Assembly: GCA_021464525.1 (NCBI GenBank)
Contig: JADRCO010000209.1
Location: 1 to 43,225 of the forward strand
Length of the DNA: 43,225 nucleotides
Reading direction: 5' to 3'
Source: Rhizophagus sp. LPA8_4_AMF
Lineage: Eukaryota > Glomeromycota > Glomeromycetes > Glomerales > Glomeraceae
Shown here: positions 23,070 through 33,984 of the stretch, piece by piece
Layout of the letters: each line of letters starts with the position of its first letter
How positions within the stretch are numbered: position 1 is the stretch's first letter
Position numbers and translations under genes: made by a program
The notes under the pieces: model-generated
Seen by the model: the letters and a program-made list of their open reading frames with translations, nothing else
Told to the model about the DNA's origin: nothing
Database searches by the model: none

Positions 23070-23376
23070 TTATTCTTCATGGTAGCTCTCGAAAGGTTCA
23101 CTGACAGAACTCACTTTCACCTTAGACCTTCCAAGACATAAATCGTTCTTTACCTGCTCTATTTCCTTGCTATGAGTTACTATAGAGTTGGATCGTTCAA
23201 CTTGGTGAAGGCCTGAAGGCAGTGATGTGCTCTTGGAAGATTGGAAGCATTATTGGAAGCACCTTTGGAAATATTGGAAGCATAATTTTCTAATAAAACC
23301 ATTTGGATTGGAAGCTTCCAACCAAATTCTTGTACAATTTGAAGAATAAATGCACTTCACTGCCTGAAGGGTAGCT
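23070..23376 (-). pseudogene. Last exon of an unidentified gene, split by a hAT MITE
   Basis: On the minus strand the flanks of the MITE at 23220-23362 form one coding frame when the insert and one copy of its target duplication are ignored. The upstream side reads SYPS and the downstream side LHQVERSNSIVTHSKEIEQ.. to ..EPFESYHEE and a TAA at 23070-23072. A CAG at 23377-23379 on the minus strand is a plausible splice acceptor. Composition is clearly protein-like, with many Ser, Glu, Lys and Val and no stops. The protein is not recognised. With the insert in place the frame enters the MITE and soon ends, giving an altered C-terminus. Upstream exons are not identified, so this may be a gene relic rather than a live gene. 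Confidence 0.5.
23220..23362. mobile_element. hAT-type MITE, 143 bp, with 8-bp target duplication
   Basis: Ends CAGTGATGTGC (23220-23230) and GCACTTCACTG (23352-23362) are inverted with one mismatch in 11. A perfect 8-bp direct repeat CCTGAAGG flanks the element (23212-23219 and 23363-23370). CAGTG ends plus an 8-bp duplication with T at 3 and A at 6 are the signature of hAT transposons. About six TTGGAAG/TTCCAA words inside are probable transposase-binding repeats. There is no transposase, so a hAT source elsewhere in the genome is implied. Confidence 0.9.
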
Positions 23377-23379
23377 CTG

Positions 23380-25525
23380 TTGGTTAACTTATATATAAAA
23401 TTTTACGTATTACTTTTAGTTTATCTCTAGCTATTTTTTTATGTACCGTATACTACTATACTGCGAGTTACAAATTTCAGGGTTTACTTTGTACCACCAT
23501 GAGAAGATATTATGAAGAAAATTCTTGTATATTAATCAGAAAATATTTATATATAATGTCTGGGTGAAAATATATTCTTTAAATAATAAAGTCAATAGAA
23601 AATGAAACCATTTTTCGAGTGAAAGAGGGTGAATACTTATGCATAGGGGACTATGGCCCGCAATATACGGTGTCTTATCCTGTAACAAGAATAAAAATAA
23701 TAAATTCGGGATGAAAGTTGAACTATAATAGCATTAATACCCCTTATTCTTGTGTTATTGTCATACAGAATAAACATTCTTCATTAATACAATTTTTTGT
23801 TTATAAATAATTCGGTTATTACGGTTATTATTGAATGAGATTTAGGTTAAATCGAAAAGAAAATTTAACAATATTATGATCATTATCTTTTTTTTTTATA
23901 AATAAAACCCGATTTATTTATTTTTTTTGAAAGAAAAAAGGAAATTTTTTATTTCAAAAACTTCCGAGACTTTTTTTTTTATAATATGTGATACCATAAT
24001 AACTATATATTAAATAACTATTGTTTTATGTTGTTCAAAAAAAATTTTTAAAGTTTGTAAAAATGAAATTGTTTTTTTTTCGCGTTAATGATTATCCATG
24101 GGATTATGGGATTATCATTTGACCGTATTTCATTTTATAAATGATAGTAAAGGTTACATACAGTATATACCGTATTTATATATAAATATATTGCAGTAAG
24201 ACTGATATAATAGTTGATAATCTGAATAAATTTTTAGGCTGTGTATTTAAAAATGCTTAAACTTGTTTCTATGAGTATCGGCAATAATTTTATCATAAAA
24301 TTTAAAATAAATAATTTTTCGACGATAATAGTTAGTAACGAGAAGAAAATGGATTTACTAAAAATAAAATTGAAACTATAATAACTATAATGTATATCTG
24401 TAAAAGATTTGGTTTTATTAGCATCAATTATTTTTCGACGGACATAAGATCATAAATTTCCGATTGATAAACGGAAATCTACAAAATTATTCCGGTTACC
24501 TATTTTATTTTTAATAAATTTTTTAAAAGACGCCTATTAAAGTTTATCAACAAAGAAAAAAAATCTAATTTTAGTTAAGAAACAATCAAACAATAAAGAT
24601 AGGAATCATGAAATTATTAGGACATTTTAAATTATTGAGGAGTCTTGTGCGAACACTCGTTACTTATCGAAGAGATGGCGGTAATTTGATTGTTTATTTT
24701 CCTTTTTTGTTATTATGAATGGCGGATTACGTAAAATTTATGTTATTATTACTAACGATAATATATAATTGTGAAATTTGTTTTCTGCGCACCCGCGCAA
24801 AATTCAGGGTAACAAGTAACACTTTTTTTTTAAAAGAAAATTCCACCAGGATGTGATACACATTGTGACAACTAACTCCTAATCGCCTTCGAACTTATTA
24901 ATTCCGCAGCTACTAACATAAAATTAGTAATTGTCAAAACAAAATATTATTACCGTAAATACGCAAGAATAAATAAGCAATAGTATGAAGTAATTTTATT
25001 AAATAATTGATAATTTTGCATGAAAAAGTAAAAACTGCTCAAACAGACCATTTTCCTAATAATTAGTTTGCACTTTTAAGCTCATTTTAATTAAAAACTT
25101 CGAGTTATAATAAAATTGTTCTTTTTATAATAATTATACTTATTAACTTTAAACAAAAATAACAACTTTTCGTTAGAATGTAGATCATATATGATTTTCT
25201 TGATCTTCTCAAAGTTTATCACAAGAGAAACCTTTTACATAAAAACTCAATGAACGCTTCGATTAGTTCATACAGTTCATCTCTCGCTCGCATGCACTAT
25301 GTACATCTTCCGTAAATATACGCTCTAGTTTAATCTTAAACAATATAATTTTCTTTCTATAAGTGCACACACTTCTCTTTCATTGATTAATATGTATGTC
25401 TATGTCCCAAGAGAGTGCACTCATACTAAATGGAAATTTGTAACTCTTTTATAGATCTAAAAAGCTGAAATTTTGTGTAACATACCGCAACACACTATTG
25501 AGCGGTCATCTAATTAAATAAAACT
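23380..25525. other. Gene-poor AT-rich stretch
   Basis: No gene is supported. A short GC-richer, coding-like minus-strand frame near 23610-23690 could be another exon of the 23070-23376 gene but lacks clear splice evidence. The hairpin TGCGCACCCGCGCA lies at about 24785-24799. Confidence 0.3.
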
Positions 25526-25572
25526 ATAGTCAACTCTTCCTATAACGAGATTTGATATAACGAACCACGTAA
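25526..25572 (+). repeat. Solo pogo-type transposon end
   Basis: TAGTCAACTCTTCCTATAAC.. followed by TTGATATAACGAACC matches the ends of the elements at 32887 and 37482. No matching opposite end was found downstream, so it is a solo or truncated terminus. Confidence 0.55.
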
Positions 25573-26880
25573 CTTATAACCAATAATATTCGTCAAAATC
25601 CTTTCGTGTAACAGATCGTTTTTCTAAAAAAAAAAAAAATGTTTCACGCCTCGAAAATAATAAAGTAATACTTTCGGATATTTATGTATGATAAGAAAAC
25701 TTTTTTCAATGTGTTTTTCAAAAAAAGCGCTCTGCTACAACATTTAACTAACCTGTGGATCTTGAAGAAATTCGTGTTCAAAGAGGGCAAAAAAAATTCC
25801 CGCTTCAAAGAAATAATCCCACCATTTGGAGAAGAACTCGCATCAAACCTTTTTAGTCGTATACTAGGCAATAAATAAAGTAAAATAGATTTATTATCAT
25901 CCATCGACATTTATTATTGTATATTACATTATATGCAATTACACATTAGGAAATTATAATAGAATCGACACTTATTGCCATGTGATTTACGTGAAGAAAA
26001 ATTCAATAGTAAATTTTATATGGGTCCACAAATAGTTTTAATGACCGCTCACTCCAGCGTTGCATGCGTAACTGTATATTATATAATTATTATTCTTTAT
26101 TTGTATTATGTACTGATTATCACGATCACCTAGCTAACGATTTTATTGAATTTAAGTCAGATCTAGAAATAATAAGGTATTCATGCGAAATAACATACTG
26201 AATGTCTACAAAATATTATGATGATCTGTTTGTATAAAACATTGTAATACACCCGATCATCTATCTAATTTTAAATAAATAAAACGCATTCACTATTGTA
26301 AAATCAGTCCAATGTTCTACTATTTAAAAATATATGTTGTTAAATTTGTTAATTTTTTCCCTTATCTCTTTGTTAGATATTTAAAATTCACGGATATGTT
26401 ATGTATATACTAGGTGATGATGATGATACAAAGATGAGACTTGATATAAACAAACCTTCCAACTTCTATGATACAGAAGATCAATTAGCCACTATACAGT
26501 ACTCTTCGTTTACATATTTATACATCTAATTGCGATAAGACAAGAAATATTTTTCATAATCAATGTAAGAATTTGTTAATTTAAAATTGTTATTATATTT
26601 GAAATATATCAGTGATGACTAAGAAATGTACGTGTTATTATGGCGTTTTTTTTAAAAAAAAGAGCACATGATCGGATTTAATTTTTCCAAACCTGATGAC
26701 TAAAAATACTCGCATACTCATTTCGCTACCAATGTTAAATTACAAAGGTATTCATATATATAGTAAAAGAATAACATAAGAAGATGATATTTCAGACTTT
26801 AAACTATTTAAAATCCCATTTATTTTAAATTACAACTATTCTCATTCATTTCATATACATTGGATATGTTTTCTCTTCCG
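25573..26880. other. AT-rich DNA with a doubtful short frame
   Basis: An open frame at 25684-25878 (+, 64 codons, Lys/Phe-rich with LTNLWILKKFVFKEGKK) overlaps another of 88 codons on the minus strand. The region is slightly less AT-rich than its surroundings. Neither frame is recognised. A (GAT)4 run lies at about 26413-26425. Confidence 0.3.
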
Positions 26881-27006
26881 CGGGTCTGGTACGAAATCCC
26901 GAAACTCATAATCCCGAAAATCCCGAACCGGCACTTAATACCGGCCAATTTTTCGGGATTTCGTACCATTCGGGATTTTGAAATTCGGGATTTTGTACAG
27001 ATCCCG
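26881..27006. mobile_element. CCCGA-array element, 126 bp
   Basis: GGTACGAAATCCCGAAA (26888-26904) and TTTCGGGATTTCGTACC (26951-26967) are a perfect 17-bp inverted pair. A second right arm, CGGGATTTTGTACAGATCCC, ends at 27006 and pairs with the extended left end GGGTCTGGTACGAAATCCCG. ATCCCGAAA units recur through the arms and continue irregularly to ~27130. The 67-codon frame over it (26860-27063) is repeat read-through. Confidence 0.6.
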
Positions 27007-27438
27007 ACATCCCGTTTGCCGCTTCATATAATTAATGATTCCAATATGAAAAATATTACATAATAGAAATCCGGAATCCCATTATAATGCAAACCCGTAA
27101 TCCCGAAAATTCAAAATTCCGACACTTATTATCCCAACACTTAATACCCTCATGAATACAAAAATTTTAAAAAATGATGCCGAATAAGCCACTCTCGTAT
27201 TACTTCGTAATCGTTATGTTTTAATAGGAATTTACTGGCGATTTAACTAGAAAAATAGAAAAAGAAATTCTATACTAAATAAATTATAAAAGACACTATT
27301 AGACCCACAGTCTGTATGTATCCCTTCAAACCCCATAATGGAACCGTCTTCCTTGCCTAATCAAATTATAGTTAAACATAATAAAATACAAACACTTGAA
27401 TCACATGTTGGTGATATTTTAAACCAATGTCGGACAAC

Positions 27439-27549
27439 TTCCCGACAGGACATTTTCCCGACAGCCTAACCCCGGCCGTTTGTTCACGTGTTAGTGCATA
27501 ACTCTGCATAACTCTGGCCAAACCTGTCGGGCAAATGTCCTGTCGGGAA
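27439..27549. mobile_element. 111-bp MITE with doubled CCCGACAG ends
   Basis: The 26-bp inverted ends (27439-27464 and 27524-27549) differ at one position. Each end holds two direct copies of TTTCCCGACAG-like units spaced by GGACA. The centre, CCCCGGCC.. to ..CTGCATAACTCTGGCC, contains a tandem CTGCATAACT / CTGGCC stretch. No target duplication is evident. Confidence 0.75.
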
Positions 27550-30169
27550 ATCATACGTCGTGTATCCTTCAAAATAACGTTAAACTTACTGGCAAGAAGT
27601 TGTTGTTATTAATAAATATTTTCAGTCAAATATTCCCAGTTGTATCTTTTTCTTTGTTTTCAGTTTATTAAATAAATAATTTGATTCGTTCCAACTAAAC
27701 CAGCGATAATATAAAGCAAAAAAACTGAAATTTATATTTCTAACTAATAACTAATAATAATTCATTATCATAAATTTTGCGAAATATTATTAAAATTATT
27801 AAATATTAATAATAAAAACATTGACAATTAATCTTGCAAAATCTTTACGTATTAAAAATATTAATTAATTTTTATAATAAAAACATTAATTCCTGCAAAA
27901 TTATTGCATATTAATAAAAATATCAGGCAAATTATTATGCCTAAAAAAATTAATAATGAAAAAAAGAAAAAAAAAAGATAGTCTATTTTAAATTTTCGGA
28001 TCGTCAGGGTTTTCCCGGAAAGGAAAATCATTGTTACGTAACACCAAGAAAATTTTATCCGGTCCAAAACAATGATTGTTTATTCCGAAACATCAAATTT
28101 TTTGTTATAATGAAATGTTTTTGGTATCCTCAATGCAGTTTTATTTATCTTTGAATTGACCATAAAAGGAATTGTCGGAGTAAGGAATTTTTTTTTATTT
28201 AAACTACTAGAATTTTACTTTGATGTCGTAATAAAAAAAAAAAAAAAATTTTTTTTTTATATGTATTATTTTAAAGACAATAAATTAAAACCGTCAATTG
28301 CTTTATTCATTCATTCATTCATTCACGAATTTATTTATTTTATTTTAGCCACTCATTCGTTTATTTACTTTTAAATAAAAGTTATAAATTCGAATGCTTA
28401 AATTTAATTTCTTTACGCGATATTTCAATTTAGAATATTATACCATGATTATACAGTTTTATTAACCCGAAAAAGTGATATAATGACGTGTTTTGATATA
28501 CTAAATATATTATAAACAGCCAACTGACGAAATTATTTAATATCTCTGTTTTCTTTGATCATATGAAAAAGATCAGTGCGTGCATATGCAGATCTAATCA
28601 GTTTTAGATGGTGAATTAAAAATTTAATTTTAGCCAAGTACCCGATTTGTTCAATCACAAAGAGTTATTATGCCTAATGACAAATGTTGACATTTTAATT
28701 TGCTGTTTTAATTTGCTGAAAAATTAATAATTCGAGAAATTGCTTTCTTTTATATGTTCGAAAAGAAAAGAATTTTAAATTCATGCCGATAAGTGATGAC
28801 TATGAATTTAGTATAGAGCATGTAATTGATTAAGCGATTCCATGATAAAAATTTTAAATAGTTTCAAAACTCTTTTAAACATAAGATATGGTGGTTCGTT
28901 TTAGCGAAAAGAATTAGAAAAATGAACAAATTGTCTCAATATTGCGTCTGTTATCTTTTAAAAAAGAAGACTAAGCTTTATATAGACCACAACGATAAAC
29001 GTTTAATAAAATAACGGCACGGCTTTTTTTCTTTCAAGAATTTACTTTAAAGAAATGTTTTGAATTATTAATTTATGTCAAAAAATTTATTTTTACAATT
29101 AAATTTTATCGTTTATTGTTTATAAAATCGGGTAAACTTTATTACAACGTCCCGTTACATAAATGTAAAATTTAAATGTATTTTTTGCTTATCAGTGAAA
29201 TTTTATACGGCTGTGAGACATCAGACGACTTCCGTTTATATTTATTGGAAATTTTTTTATTTATATTACGCCAGTTTTTACACTATTTACCGTAAACCGT
29301 ATAAATTAAAAATTAATTAACCAAATAAAGGATACCCCAGCTTTTTAAGTTAGCTGTTACCACGTTACGCACGTAGCATAGTTACGTCAATTATTAATTA
29401 TTGCATAATGCCATGAAGTAAGAATTATAAGAAATTAAGCAAAAAGTGATTGAATTTGCATAATTTAGTATATACTGTATGTTAAAATATAATTGTCAGC
29501 TAGCCGCAAATTTGTGCAACATTTATCTTAGAATTTTTTTATTTCGTGTTTCTTTATTAAAAAAAACTTTGCAAATAAAAATATATTAACACTGTACATT
29601 AAACACAACATTTTAATAAATTTAAATTTTGCAAATAAAAAAGAACTTCAAAAAGTTTATTTATATAAATGATCCTTATTTAATTTTTACCAATTTATTT
29701 AATATTTCAATATAACCCATTTAAACGAAAAATTAAAGTTCTAACATTACAAACCAACTAACACTACACAAAAATTAAAGTCCAACTCCAAAAAAAAGGA
29801 CCTAAACCGAAATACTCCTAAAGAAAGAAGTAATTAGACAAAGAATATTTAGAAAGAAGGAAAATTAAAAAAAAATTAATACTTGATAAATAAAAAATAT
29901 TCAACACTATGAGAAACTTACAATGTAACAAAAGAAATCCTAAATAATGCACCCAAGCATCCCTAAAAGAAGTGAAACTTACCACGTTCTTAAAATGAAA
30001 ATACTAAACTAAAGTGTTCAAGTGTTCTTAAAAAGAGAAAGAGAGGTGCTTTAAACTGTATTTCAAAGAAAAGGGGTGTAAGCTTTTTTTAAATAAAAGG
30101 TCAAAAGAGAAATGAAGTGAGAAAGCGAAACTTTTGTGTAAAAATAAACAAATCAGTTGAGGTTATGAT
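27550..30169. other. AT-rich stretch with microsatellite
   Basis: No gene is supported. It contains (ATTC)5 at 28305-28324 and a strong A/T junction tract at 28232-28259. From ~29740 to 30150 the plus strand is markedly A-rich over T (purine-biased), unlike the rest of the window; no open frame explains it. Confidence 0.35.
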
Positions 30170-30538
30170 ATCGCGCCACTGTCACGTGGGGATCGGCCGG
30201 GAATAAGTATAGTAGTATCTTTATTTTTCAAATAAAGACAGCGATGGGAGCGCTACAAATATAGGTGGCAAACACCTTACAAAGATGAAAGAAAATCCAC
30301 ACAGACAAAGTAACAACCCAACCCTCGAAAGAATCGTCCTGCCTGTTCTTTTAGAAAAGTACTATGCATAACCAGCACTGTCATGAACGTGAAGAGAAAT
30401 AGAAGGAATCGAAAAAAAAGTAGAAAAAAAAGTAAAAAAAGAAGAATTATCTAAATTAAATTCTATATAAGAATCATAAGAAGAAATATAAGTTGACCAT
30501 CCACCCGAGTGAAGAAAATTTGAAGAGATTAAAATCAT
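30170..30538 (-). other. Probable 3' region of the non-LTR retrotransposon
   Basis: GC-richer sequence (GATATCGCGCCACTGTCACG.. and GGGGATCGGCCGGGAATAAG) lies just after the retrotransposon stop on the minus strand, so it is best read as its 3' untranslated region. The exact end is not visible; no clean poly-A tail or target duplication was found. Confidence 0.35.
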
Positions 30539-32096
30539 CCATAACGGAGTATGGCTAGCTCGGAGGATAAATATCGCACAACAGCAGTCGAGCGAGAAGT
30601 GGTCGGACGAGGTGAAGTTGTATCGTTATCATTACCATTAATATATTGTTTGTACCCAAAATGTTTGCGATAATGTTTCTTTCGCCGAGGCGTGCCCTAT
30701 AAAAAATTTTTATCCGAATATTTCCATTATTTCTCCGTGGCTTTCGTAAAAATTCCGTGAAAATGATACATTCACGGATATCCGTGTTAGAGAGATGAAA
30801 ATTTCCATGATTTAAGGCTATAAATTCCATGAAAATGATACATTCACGGAAAAAACATGGAAATATAAAACACGGTTCAACATTTTTTACAGAGGTGATG
30901 TTATGCGTACGTTCCCAATCATTCAGGGCGCGTACGTGGGTGAGCCAGATATCAGGATATAACTGTGAAAGACAAAAAGTCATAAATTCAAAAATAATGA
31001 ACAGCTTTGGTAGAAGAAAATTTCCCAGTATATTGGTGAATAAAGTCTGTAAGCGAAGTCGGAACCAATTGATGTAGAATTAAATAAATAGCGTGATTTG
31101 GTCCGTGAATAGGTAGGAACAAATCCAGGGCGTTCAGATCCTGCGTTAAGAAATGTAAAACTATGTTGTCACTAGAGCTATATTGTGAGATTGTGAGATA
31201 AGCGTTGCCAATTTGGAGCGGGCAGTGGTGAGAAAGTCATTCAGTTTTAGTAAAAGAGTGGAGCAAAAGACCCAAGTGTTGATTAGTATCCGCATGGGAA
31301 GAGCAAATAGGACACGGAACATCACCATCAGGGTATAATTTGGGTAATATTTGCGCAGAATATCACCGCATGGTAAAATGTGATTTTTGGTTTTGAAACT
31401 GTCTTTAAGAGTTTTGCCGTCACACAGACGGTATCCGTTAAGTTGTGATGAATCCAATCCTTGGTGAGAGGCCAATTAATGGCTTTGAGAGGGAAGTTTT
31501 CTGGCATAGGTTGAATAGGCGTATTTTGCGTAAATAGATCAAAAGTGAATGCTTCGGTAATGGTATTAGCAAACTTGCGTAGATCCCGATCAATAGGACC
31601 TATATTGTCCCAGAGTGGTGTCATTAATGAGTCCGGGATTTTTTTAATATTAATTCCAATCGGAGCTAATTCGCGACCTTCGTTCTGCCAAGTCGTTGAA
31701 AGTATCGTTGGAATGTCCTTTGATTTTGATAAGAGAAAGAGTGATGTTTATGGCCGAGATTAAATGAGAAAGTAAACGCCGCACAATATGGTTGTTCATT
31801 TTAAGGAGTCGTCTAATTGAAGTAAGTTTATTAGAAATCCTATAATATGTGTCAATAGCATCTTGGGAGTCGGTGTAAATGGTAACATTAGAATTCTGCG
31901 CACACGCGAGCGAGAATAGCCGTAAAAATTGCGTAAACTTCAGCTTTGGTTGAAGAGGGTGTAAAGGCTGTGCTTCCTTGGTATACAACTGCTGCAGCCT
32001 AGCAGGAGAACCCGTAACCTCCACCCAAGCGAAGCCTAATTGTGTATTGTTGTCCGTGGACAATAAGTATCGAAGTATCGTAAACTCTTGGAACAA
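30539..32096 (-). pseudogene. Decayed non-LTR retrotransposon (RNase H to C-terminus)
   Basis: This is the 3' part of a LINE-type ORF2 on the minus strand, 5'-truncated near 32096. It starts in an RNase H domain. The first-Asp strand is near STDNNTQLGFAW; the Glu-containing strand FTPSSTKAEVYAIFT is in another frame; then come VTIYTDSQDAID and IKIKGHSNDTFNDLAE, which hold the later catalytic residues. Next is a linker with NWPLTKDWIHHNL, then a CPIC..H zinc-knuckle (near 31290-31320) in a shifted frame, then LYPDIWLTHVRALNDWERTH. After the hairpin MITE at 30694-30895 the frame resumes to a TGA at about 30536-30539. Several frameshifts make it inactive. One frameshift is a 4-bp CGAG duplication at 31907-31914. 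Such RNase H-bearing elements are abundant in arbuscular mycorrhizal fungi (from memory). Confidence 0.8.
30694..30895 (+). mobile_element. Hairpin-MITE family copy inside the retrotransposon
   Basis: The left end is GCCCTATAAAAAATTTTTAT; the right end TTTTTTACAGAGG reads CCTCTGTAAAAAA inverted. Inside are two hairpins of the TCCGTGAA-AATGATACA-TTCACGGA type (8-bp stem, one perfect, one with a mismatch), laid out as in the copy at 11641. It interrupts the C-terminal coding part of the retrotransposon and stays open in that frame. No clear target duplication (GTG on both sides at most). Confidence 0.75.
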
Positions 32097-32491
32097 TATT
32101 CATAAATCACGTGTTATATATCTTCTTTCAGATAGCATTATGTTGTTGTTTATCGATACGATTATTGTTTCATTGATAGATTATTATTCAAAAATTAAAA
32201 TTATAGGTAAATATGCCTTGTAATCTTTAATATAATATATAATTCCGGAGTTTTCGAAAAATTTAAATGAATATTTATTTTATTTTTTTTTTTTGAGAGA
32301 ATAGGAAACAAAATTATAATAGTAACTCAGATAATTTATCGAAACATATCATTCGCAATCGATACTTTCTTAATGCTTTTGCTACATGTCGAGAAAGTAT
32401 ATCACAATATATAATAAATATGTATGTCAGCCGTTATGTTAATGCCAGCTAGCTGATAAATATTGTACTCGATTATTCTATCTACCCTGCA

Positions 32492-32567
32492 CCAATTTCC
32501 TGAAGTCCGATTTCCTGAATCCTGAATCCCAATATCCTGAATTCCAATATCCCGAATAGAAAATTTG
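32492..32567 (+). repeat. CCTGAAT-array inverted element, left arm
   Basis: A string of units such as TTTCCTGAATCC and CAATATCCTGAATTC. It pairs as an inverted repeat with 33626-33695, sharing CCAATTTCCTGAA(R)TCCGA and later units with one unit gained or lost. Together the arms bracket ~1.1 kb containing a pogo-type MITE. Confidence 0.6.
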
Positions 32568-32886
32568 CAAAATGTATTTTTTTAAAAATTTACTACATAG
32601 TAGTTTATAAATCATATGGAGTAAAAATCCGCTAAACGATACAAATATTTTATCCATTATTAAAGGAAAAATTAACTTGTACTTTGAGAGAAAAGTTTCT
32701 CGGTATAATAATTTTTTATATGGCAAAGATTGATCAGTTTGACATATAGAAGTGCTTTTTTTGAACCTTTAAGATTTTCAGATGATTACATCACAATTTT
32801 TTAAAGTGAGACATTCTAGTTGAATGATAACTGTTCATTTTGCAATACTTTTGAATGCATTTTTGTATAATAAACAAATTTTATTA

Positions 32887-33247
32887 CATTCAACTTTTAA
32901 TATAACGAAGTGTCCGAGCTGATCAGGCCTTCGTTATAGGAATATTCGTCAATATGATGAGAAAATCTGGTATAACCTGGGAAATTTTTGGTATATTATG
33001 GTATATTGTTGTATAATAATTGTATTTTTGTATTTATATAACGTAAAATGTAAGTTACACAAAATAACTTCGTTATATTGAAATTCATTATTATTAAAAC
33101 GGGCATTTTTTATGTACGGTTTATAAAATTTACTTCGTTAAACGGTGCACGACATTTAATCAGTAAATTCGTAAAATCTGTACCGCTGAAGATCCGTTAT
33201 ATTGTAAAATTCGTTATATCAAAATTCGTTATAAGAAGAGTTGATTG
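32887..33247. mobile_element. Pogo-type MITE, 361 bp
   Basis: Ends CATTCAACTTTTAATATAAC.. and ..GTTATAAGAAGAGTTGATTG are inverted relatives (about 20 of 26 bp). A TA lies directly outside each end (32885-32886 and 33248-33249), the Tc1/mariner/pogo target duplication. TTCGTTATA-type words recur at least six times inside. No transposase; the 69-codon frame at 33078-33287 is unlikely to be real. Confidence 0.7.
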
Positions 33248-33625
33248 TATGCAATCTGATCTTGACCGTTATTATTTTTGCCAGTAAAAAAGGTGGGATG
33301 AAAATATTGATTATGTATAAAAATAACACGTAAATTATTTAAAGAATTAGAATTTTATATAAAAACTGTTAAAATTAGGCATGATCTTGAGTGGCATGCA
33401 TAATCATACAGTTATTGAATGGCACCTATATTTTATCCTCCATCCAATAACTATAATATATTAATCATTTATTCGAAGACATGTAAGTATAATAATTTAT
33501 TGATTGGTATAAATACAAAAGTAAATCAAGTTTCTAAATTTAAGAATAATCATAATGACATAAAATTTAATGATCTCTTATTTAGCAATTCTATAAATAT
33601 TATTGTTTAACAAAATTTAAAACCA

Positions 33626-33800
33626 GCAATTTATGGGATTCTGGATATTGAGATTCAGGATATTGGCAGGAAATCGGATTTCAGGAAATTTGGATTCAGG
33701 AAATAGAGATTCGGAAAATTGTGTCAATATATTCAGGTAATTGACTTCGGGAAAAAGAATATACATTATACAGGAAGTTGCTATTTAGGAAATCGGACTG
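33626..33800 (-). repeat. CCTGAAT-array inverted element, right arm
   Basis: Read on the minus strand this is a run of AATTTCCTGAAATCC, CAATATCCTGAATCTC-type units. The inner ~70 bp matches the left arm at 32492-32567; the outer part continues with more diverged units to GTCCGATTTCC at 33800. Confidence 0.6.
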
Positions 33801-33984
33801 TAATCATATTTAAGTATTATTTTTATTTACTGATCTAGTAGTATATAAATGGGGTTCTCATTATATACTAGACGATTTGATCGTCAACCCATGTAATATT
33901 CCTATGTTCCACTCCTGCTTTTCCTTTTTTGATTATGTCTCCCGCGTCGTCACGTCAATAATCAAAATCGAAAAATTTTTCTTT

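Noticed and set aside
23371..23390. GGTAGCTCTGTTGGTTAAC resembling a tRNA A box
   Set aside because: No downstream B box, and the minus strand of the same bases reads as part of the MITE-split coding exon and its splice acceptor.
28305..28324. (ATTC)5 as a CRISPR-like or regulatory array
   Set aside because: Simple microsatellite with no spacers.
30829..31077. 82-codon plus-strand frame
   Set aside because: Antisense of the retrotransposon C-terminus plus the hairpin MITE; the minus strand carries the recognisable motifs.
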